A stretch of 64,000 nt of DNA, taken from Perognathus longimembris pacificus. Its lineage: Eukaryota; Chordata; Mammalia; Rodentia; Heteromyidae. The DNA lies in NCBI RefSeq assembly GCF_023159225.1, contig NC_063184.1:12079528-12143527 (forward strand), given 5' to 3'. A program made the translations under genes and the position numbers. Below are positions 57,016 to 64,000 of this stretch, one piece after another. Numbering within the stretch: the first letter of the stretch is position 1; the number at the start of each line of letters is the position of its first letter. The notes beneath the pieces were generated by a model. That model saw only the letters and a program-made list of their open reading frames with translations. It was not told the origin of the DNA and made no database searches.

Positions 57016-60000
57016 AGGATTTCACACAAAGTTTCACCACCCCCCAATTGCACTTACCCTAGAGAAGAAGTCCTTTCGATATGCTATATATAGTTTTTCT
57101 GTGAAGAATTTAGTAAGTCCACCTGCTTTTGGGAAATTCCAGCTCTCTTCCAGTGCCATCACGAAAGGTAACTGGGAAGATATTGGGCTTAGGGAGAGTG
57201 ACAACTTGTCCCCACTTGGGCTGTGGCCCCTTAAGCTCAGAGGAGCTCCTACATGATCTCTGCTGGTACAGCAAGAGGGTTAAAGATCCTGCTGGGAAAT
57301 GTTTCCTTCTTGTTCCACATCTCCAAAGTTGCCTCTCCTCACCCAGAGAAGATGGCCCCATCCTTTGCCTCCCCCGACCATCCTCCATCTGACAGTCCAA
57401 TATTGTCCAAACCACCTTTCCCTAAACTCGCTTTCCTTGGCAATCAGCTACATCAGGGGATCACACCAAAAATGATGAAAGATCTGTGAACTCCAGGAGC
57501 CTTGTTTCTGATTAATATGGAAATAATAAAAATCTTCTGTTTTTTCACCCCTTCCAGAAATATCCAAAGCCTTTTCTGTTACAACTTTCCTCCCTCCACC
57601 AAAATCCTCTTTGTGTGAAGAAGTAGCTTTACCACTTCACAAAAACCCATGCTCCAAGAAAAAGGGAAATCAGGTCTCAGAAAAAGAAAGCTCTTACTCT
57701 ATATAAATGCATGTCACACAAAGTTCCATGATTTCTCAAAGAAGTTACAAATGTTCTTCTAAACAAGGGTGCAAAATGGACATTTGTAAATAGAAACTGA
57801 ATCTTTCTCTTGAGGACAGTGAATTTAATTTTTTTTCCAGAATATATAGAGGCAACATCTTATTTTAAAATTATGAGTCAGTTGTTTTACTTCTAAAATA
57901 ACTACATATATATATGTGATGTTTATATTTTACATAAATACTTCTACACCTCTCAAACTATTCTCAACTTAGCTTTTTATCATTGTATCTTAGACAACAT
58001 TCCATGATATTATATAAAGAACTGTATTATCAATGTGCACTGCCATATAATATTCACTATATAACAATATTGAGTTAATATATTTCTTAAAAATGAACAA
58101 GAGGTGATTTCTTGTATTTTTGCTCTTGCCAATATTAATGAAGTACGTGAAAATATAACACGTGAAAATGTGCAGAGGGTAATTATGGCCACTTGAATTT
58201 TCACTTATGTTTGTCCAGAATTTACCCCATCTTTTGTTGGAAGAATTCCTCACACAGAGGTAAAATATATCTTTAGGAAGACATGACTTATGCCACCATT
58301 AAAGAAATTTCATCACTTTAGGATATTCACATTCTGAACAGTATTAAAAGTGACTGAGATGTATAACAAATTGGTTTTTTAAACTAAATGCGTATATTTG
58401 AAGTTCTATTTGACTTTATTTCAATCATTTTTAAAGTCACTAATTTGCCTTTCAGCTAGTATGGTAAGTATCCTACTCTAATATCATAAACCTTCTTTTT
58501 ACATTTTTTAATGGGTCACTCTCTGTATGTGTTGGCTTTGTCTTACCATATATCTGTCAGTATTCTATCACTCTGGGACTTCTATTAAATTGTCCTATTG
58601 GTTTCCAGGAAGATAGTGTGGTCATCTAGAAAATTTACCTCAGGAAGTTGTAAAATCAGGATCATGTTTCAGTTATTCGGAATTCCAAATTGAAAATTAA
58701 TCTTCCAACTTTGAAGAAGGTCTTCCTATGCTGGAAATAAATTTGAAATCAACTATTTTTTTATGTCCACCTGCCATTTTTATAAAAGTCAAAACCATAT
58801 GTGGTTGGTCTTTGAAGTCCAATTTTTTTCCCCTAATGATATCCTTCACATAACAGTATTATTCTACTATTCCTAAGTTTCCATTGCTCAACTGAAGCCC
58901 AGTTCAACAGGAGAATGACAAATGCATGCCCAGATGGTTCATGTCGGAGTAACAAATGAGCACAGCCTATGAAGTTACAAACACGAAAAATGTCAACAAG
59001 TCACCTTGAGAAATTGGCACCAAAAAACCCCCCCAAAAAACAAAAAAAGGAGCCCAGGCTGAAAATTTAGGGCAATTTCTGGTTTGAATTACAAAATCAA
59101 TTTTTCTTAGATGAAATGTTTCTTGAAACAGAGAATGCATTGTTATGTGTACTTTTTTTTTCAAATATATTTCATAGCCCTTTAGTAACTAATGGTGATT
59201 AATGTGTAATGACTCACTTATTTTGGAATAAATGAAATTTCTTTTTTTTGTAAAATAGAATCTTTATTAAGATAAACACACACAATTTTTTATATGCCAG
59301 TTGGGAATTGATAACCACTACTGTCATTGCAGGAAAATTTAGTGGTAGAATATTTTGTTGACCTATTTTAATTTAATATCACAAGTAAAAAGCTTTTACC
59401 ATGCAAAGGTGAATTGAGTGGTTATTTGGCCTATAGAATTGAGTCCTAAGCCCAGGATGGCCTCAGGGAAAAAAAAATATTTTCATCAAATTTAAAGGAG
59501 CCCATTTTGAGGGATAAATGATATAGCTCTTGGATTGTGAAATGTAAAAAACAGATGGAACAGAAAATCAAAAGGAAAGCTGCTCCATTTTTCAATCACA
59601 CATCACAAAGGTAAGCACAGAATGCTTGAAAGCCTATCAGTCATGGTGCCTTGCTTTCTGCATACCAACCTTCATCATCTTAACATTAGGGAATCCTGGA
59701 AACATTTTTTATATTGGAGTGTACAATTTTCTTCTATGTTCCTCACTCCCAAAGCATCCTTATGTATATATATTCTAAAATTTCAATATACATGCAAACA
59801 TATACAGGCAGGATTACACGCATATATACACATATTTATTATATATACACATATACATACTTTTATATGACTAAGTAAAAAAAAGCAATTGAAAGATTAT
59901 ATTATATATGACATATTGGAAAAGGTAAAACATTTTCAGAGTTAAACTGATCAGTTGTGCAGGGCATCAAAGAGGAGGAAGATTGGAAATATGGAGTGCA

Positions 60001-60179
60001 AAATAATTTTAGGGCAGTAAAGTATGGTATATGCCAAGGAGGATTCCAATGGTGTAACTCCTTTGCACAACAGTTTAGAGTTGAACAAATGGATATCAGG
60101 AGGCTAAGGCATTTGTTGGGGGGTGATGAAGTCAGAGAGGCAGAGAGACAAATGGATAGCAGAAAGGTGGAGGAATGCA
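57016..60179. other. Unique DNA, 3.2 kb, with a GC-richer patch
   Basis: The segment 57120-57490 is GC-richer than its surroundings and has overlapping open frames on both strands (87 and 101 codons) with no recognised domain. The rest is AT-rich and featureless apart from a possible retrocopy 3' end near 59240-59270. Small TA-rich patches lie near 57900 and 59820. Confidence 0.45.
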
Positions 60180-60197
60180 GTCATAATAGTCACCATA

Positions 60198-60283
60198 TCT
60201 ATCTATCTATCTATCTATCTATATATCATATATCTATCTATCCATCCATCTATCTATCTACCTACGTGTGTGTGTGTGTGTGT
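60198..60283 (+). repeat. (CTAT)n and (GT)n microsatellite
   Basis: Interrupted CTAT/TCCA units followed by about 12 GT units. Not next to a recognisable SINE. Confidence 0.93.
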
Positions 60284-60889
60284 GTGTAAAAATAAAATGA
60301 AGTAAATGAAGGGATGGTTGTGGTTAGGAGAGTTGAGTAATACTCATGAAAGATGTGACATTGGAGCTTCCTCCTAATACTGCTTTAGCTGTAACACATA
60401 TATTTTTATAACTTGCATTTTTATTTCAATTTAGATCAAAGTATCATTAAATTTTTCTCTTATAGAGGTGATTTCACCAAGAAGCATTGCAGTCTTAACT
60501 TGAATTCTAGAATTGTAACACCTTGTACGAATACTTTATAATAATATTAATACTGATAAGAACGTTAACAATTTTTTCTTATAGCTGCCATTTTGTTACT
60601 GATTTCTAGATTTCCACCATTGTCCAAGACAACTCACTCTATAGTGTCTAATCTTTTAATTGTGTGAAGCTGTTTTGAATAGTCCAGAGTATGTTCTGTC
60701 CAGTTAGTAATTCATAGGTACACATTGTTTTGCTGTGGTATGCATTAGCACACATATATGTTGATTCTATCCAATTGAAATATGATGCCTAATTAATATC
60801 TTACTGATTTTCTACCTGCAGAATCTGTCCATTTATGAAGAGGGTTATTGAAAACCCCAACCCTACCTTTCTTTCTTTCTTTTTTTGGT
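60284..60889. other. Unique AT-rich DNA
   Basis: No feature recognised. Confidence 0.4.
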
Positions 60890-60990
60890 CGGTCATGGGG
60901 CTTGAACTCTGGGCCTGGGCACTGTACCTGAGCTCTTCAGCTCAAAGCTAGTGCTCTACCATTTTGAGCCACAGCACCACTTCCAGCCAA
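60890..60990 (-). mobile_element. Truncated Geo-type SINE right half
   Basis: Antisense: ggtcatggggcttgaactct, gggcctgggcactgtacctg, gctcaaagctagtgctctac, gagccacagcaccacttcca. It stops before any left monomer. Confidence 0.85.
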
Positions 60991-61623
60991 ACTTACATTT
61001 CTTTCGCCTCTCTTCTTTAATTTTTTTTTTTATCAGATTTTGCCTATATTTCAGTGATTGTTTTGTTTCATTGTCTTTTGAGACAACATATCTTCATGGA
61101 AGCCAGGTAGATCTAGAAATCATGACCTTCCTGCTTTTACCTGCATTAATATAACTAGAAAAAAAAAATAGAAATACCACCTATGGAAGGTGCTGAAGAG
61201 TGAGGTCCACAAAGTGCTTCATTTGTGCAATAGCTGTAACTCAGTTACATGGTAACATCAGACTCTAAGACAGAGCCACCTTTGCCATTTAACTTTCATG
61301 GATCCAATAAGAATGTGTTGTGTTAAGGAGCCAGAAGTTTTTGTTCTTTGTTGTGTTTTTTATTTTGTGGGTATTGCAGGCTTGATTTACACAGCTGAGC
61401 TTTTTTTCTTTAAGGTCTTAAATCCTTTTAGGGAAGAGTGCTATAGTATAGTAAGTCTTGCTGTTATTACTGCTCCATTAGTGTAACCACAACTTAACTA
61501 CATTCCCGATTTGAGTATTTACTGGGGATAAAATATTGTCTGTCTTTCTTCAATGTCAGTCCATATCATCTTCACCTTCATGACCCAGAGACAGTGACTG
61601 TGAGCTGACTTAACTATTCTGGG
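60991..61623. other. Unique non-coding DNA
   Basis: No feature recognised. Confidence 0.4.
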
Positions 61624-61720
61624 TGGTTGGAGTGATGGCTCCAGTGGTATGGTGCCTGTCATTGAGTGATAAGTGTCAAATACCAAGTTCGAGTCCTGGT
61701 CTTGGACTAAAGAGAAATAA
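61624..61720 (+). mobile_element. tRNA-derived SINE monomer
   Basis: Contains gttggagtgatggctccagt (box A-like), accaagttcgagtcctggtc (box B-like) and an A-rich tail. An ID/Geo-like monomer. Confidence 0.6.
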
Positions 61721-62717
61721 AAAAAGAGTTAACTGTTTTTAAATGGAACATCCAAAGGAACACTTCTCCATGAGCCTTATATGATAACTGTCATCAGGAT
61801 TAGTGAAGCTTTATTTCATTCAAATACTTCTGGTCATTAAAACTCAAGTATGTTTTCTCTCCCCAAAGGGTTACTTGACTAGGTGTAAATTGGCAATAGC
61901 CCCCACTTGGAAATTTGATTTCCAAAGTTTGTATGTAGTGTTTCCTCAAGACTTCCATTACTTTGGTAAGATAAGAGATTGAGAACCTGCCTATTTGGAT
62001 CAAGATACAAATAGTTTTGGGATATTTTTCTGTATAGGAATATTTTTGTCAATTAATTTGTAGTTATTCCAAGATAAAGTTAATCCAATATGTTAAAACA
62101 TCAGCATTTTAATATGCAAACACGAGGGAATTTTTCTTCGCTACTGGATCAACATTCACTGTCTACAAAATATTTTAGAATTTGAAAGTATTCCATTAGA
62201 CTTACATTGTTTCTATACATTCAATGATAGGACAGCATGGAGAGCATGTGTGTTTTAATCCAATCAGCTGTGGCTGATTATTATAAATGGTAGGCAGATC
62301 AAAGTGTCTCAAATATCTCTATCATTGTAGAACATAATAGCCACAGCTGATTCACTGGATCAAAAGAATATTTTCACTTCCATTCTGCATTTCTTCTTAT
62401 AGAAATAGCCATGGTTATGATTAGAGCTTTAGCATCATTTTAGTTATTAGATTGAATTCTTAAAAATTAAAGTTAAGATCTGAAAGACCAATGTTTTGAA
62501 AATATACAGCAAAGAAATTTCCCAATAGTGAATCTGTTTGGTGGCATTCACATATTGATGTTTATCTGGGAGTTTTAAATCATACTTGTTAATATTCCTG
62601 CAGTGTTATCTGCATAGACATATATCCAATGCTGTACTCAGTCATCAGTTCAGTGTGAGTTTGCACAAATTGTTCATTAGACACATTCAGATTACAGATA
62701 AAAGATGCCAATTTGTC
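61721..62717. other. Unique DNA with an inverted repeat
   Basis: Holds a perfect 14-bp inverted repeat at 62262-62275 and 62339-62352. No gene. Confidence 0.5.
62262..62352. repeat. Inverted repeat, 14-bp arms, 63-bp spacer
   Basis: aatcagctgtggct (62262-62275) is the exact reverse complement of agccacagctgatt (62339-62352), and outer bases partly match too. It could be a remnant of terminal inverted repeats of a small DNA element, or a simple stem-loop. Confidence 0.6.
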
Positions 62718-62943
62718 TGGACCCTGGTGGCTCATGCCTATAATCCTAGTTACTACGAGGCTGTGATCTGAGGATCACTATTTGTACCCAGCCTGAGTAG
62801 GAAAGTCTGTGAGACTCTTATATCTAATAAACTACCAAAAAGCCTGAAGTGGAGCTGTGGCCCCAGTGTTAGAACATTAGCCTTTAGCAAAAGAAGCTGA
62901 GGAACAATGCCCAAGATTTGGGTTCAGGCCCCAAGACTAGCAA
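62718..62943 (+). mobile_element. B1-like/Geo dimeric SINE
   Basis: Sense: ccctggtggctcatgcctat, gaggctgtgatctgaggatc, ataaactaccaaaaagcctg, gagctgtggccccagtgtta, ttgggttcaggccccaagac. Confidence 0.9.
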
Positions 62944-63020
62944 TTTATTTTTAAATTACACAGTTTGATGGGTTATATCATATATGTTAAAATCATTTCT
63001 CTCTGTAAAAGAGGATGGAC

Positions 63021-63142
63021 CATTATTCTTTTATTTTTGCCAGTCCTGGCACTTGAACCCAGGGCCTGAGACTGTCCCTGGTTTCTCTTCTTTTTGCTCA
63101 AGGCTAGCACTCTACCACTTGAGCCACAGTGCCCCTTCTGGC

Positions 63143-63195
<53 letters not shown>

Positions 63196-63329
63196 ATGTA
63201 TGTATATATATTTATAGATATAGATATAGATATATACATATATAGTGCTGAAGAATCGAACCCAGAGCTTCATGTATACAAGGCAAGCACTCTACCACTA
63301 GGCCGTATTCCCAGCCCTCATTATTCTTT
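63021..63329 (-). mobile_element. IDL-Geo SINE with internal tetranucleotide expansion, with TSD
   Basis: The body is 63032-63318 between two copies of cattattcttt (63021-63031 and 63319-63329). Geo half: tgccagtcctggcacttgaa, ctcaaggctagcactctacc. ID half: gctgaagaatcgaacccaga, ggcaagcactctaccactag. Between them the usual short linker (tgtatatgtgg type) is replaced by a CTAT array and TA/GATA repeats (about 63142-63245). Confidence 0.95.
63142..63245 (+). repeat. (CTAT)n array inside SINE linker
   Basis: About 13 CTAT units, then tatgta and gatata runs, at the junction of the two SINE monomers. Confidence 0.95.
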
Positions 63330-63551
63330 AAAATTGTCATACCCATCTCAGTAATGGCTCCTTCCACACCTCCTGACTTCTCCCAAAGTCAACCACCCAT
63401 CAGTTGCTCATCACTAGTACATTTATTTCTTATAATTATATAAAAAGTTAATCTTTATAAAGCTTTATAAATATTAAACCTAAGATGATGTATTGTGATG
63501 TTCCTAAGTTAATTCCAGAATTCATAGAAACCAAATACTTAAATAAAAGCT

Positions 63552-63762
63552 GGCTGCCTTGGCTCAGCCTATGCTCACAGCTGCTCATGAGGCTGAGATC
63601 TGCGGATTGAAATATAAGATTAGCCTAGGCAAGAAAGCCCATGGGACTCTTATCTCCAATTTTATCCATTAAAAAAATTAATTGGAGCTGTGGCACAAGT
63701 GGTAGGATATTAGATTTAAGCAAAAAAGCTCACAGATGGTTTTCAGGCACAAGAACTAGCAC
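63552..63762 (+). mobile_element. B1-like/Geo dimeric SINE
   Basis: Sense: gctgccttggctcagcctat, catgaggctgagatctgcgg, gggactcttatctccaattt, ggagctgtggcacaagtggt. It ends in a CA array. Confidence 0.85.
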
Positions 63763-63805
63763 ACGCTCACATACACACATACACACACATACACACACAC
63801 ACTCA
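63763..63805 (+). repeat. (CA)n microsatellite at SINE tail
   Basis: Interrupted CA array (cacatacacac type) at the 3' end of the SINE. Confidence 0.93.
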
Positions 63806-64000
63806 AATAAAATGCTAAAACTGAAATTTAAACAGAGATTTTCTCATAGACAAGCAGCTGTGCATGTCTCTCATAGGCTGTTAAAAAAAAATCCCTGTGC
63901 TGTGTTTGGGTAAACCATAGAACTCTTTCACACATTTCTTTCCCTGTATCACATCTCTTTCATTAATTTATGAAATATTTCCCTTCAATTTCCAAGAAAG

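Noticed and set aside
1..64000. tRNA, rRNA or snRNA genes
   Set aside because: All box A/box B pairs found belong to SINEs. No cloverleaf with intact acceptor stem was recognised.

Overview
This window is mammalian nuclear DNA, most likely intergenic or deep intronic. I found no convincing protein-coding exon, tRNA, rRNA or other functional RNA gene. It is AT-rich, full of interspersed repeats and microsatellites, and every long open frame that can be recognised belongs to a decayed LINE-1 (L1) retrotransposon. Two SINE types share one right half: an ID-like (tRNA-Ala-type) left monomer plus that half, and a B1/Alu-like (7SL-derived) left monomer plus the same half. The first matches, as I recall it, the IDL-Geo SINE described from kangaroo rats, pocket mice and pocket gophers (Geomyoidea). 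The species is therefore probably a heteromyid or geomyid rodent. This rests on recalled family structure, not on a database search.

Layout. From 1 to 15.5 kb there is mostly unique AT-rich DNA with scattered SINEs (a cluster at 10.8-11.8 kb), old L1 3' ends at 3.4 and 4.5 kb, one clear MIR at 5.0 kb and several microsatellites. From 15.5 to 16.9 kb lies an ancient L1 3' end split by a young SINE. From 17 to 23.5 kb there is mostly unique DNA with MIR-like remnants, one B1 and one SINE with a CA tail.

The region 23.5-37.0 kb is an L1 cluster and the most structured part of the window. It holds (a) a 5'-truncated sense copy at 23511-24733 with a 19-bp target-site duplication (TSD); (b) a copy with a twin-primed 5' inversion at 25929-28498, TSD at least 10 bp; and (c) a full-length antisense L1 at 28782-36941 with a perfect 14-bp TSD. 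The full-length copy carries recognisable ORF1, ORF2, a G-rich 3' UTR tract and a GC-rich 5' UTR. It has itself been hit by an IDL-Geo SINE (inside ORF1) and by a second, truncated L1 (inside the 5' UTR). All ORFs are broken. Copies (a) and (b) share the same ORF2 defects, which suggests a common ORF2-defective source.

From 37 to 64 kb SINEs of both types alternate with unique DNA. There are MaLR-type (MLT1-like) LTR remnants at 44.6, 45.5 and 46.7-47.3 kb, a 530-bp polypurine microsatellite at 54.2 kb, a young-repeat-poor island at 50.4-53.9 kb, and an IDL-Geo SINE at 63.0 kb with a tetranucleotide array inside it. No novel gene system is evident. The points of interest concern retrotransposon biology: defective-master amplification, SINE modularity and SINE-seeded microsatellites.
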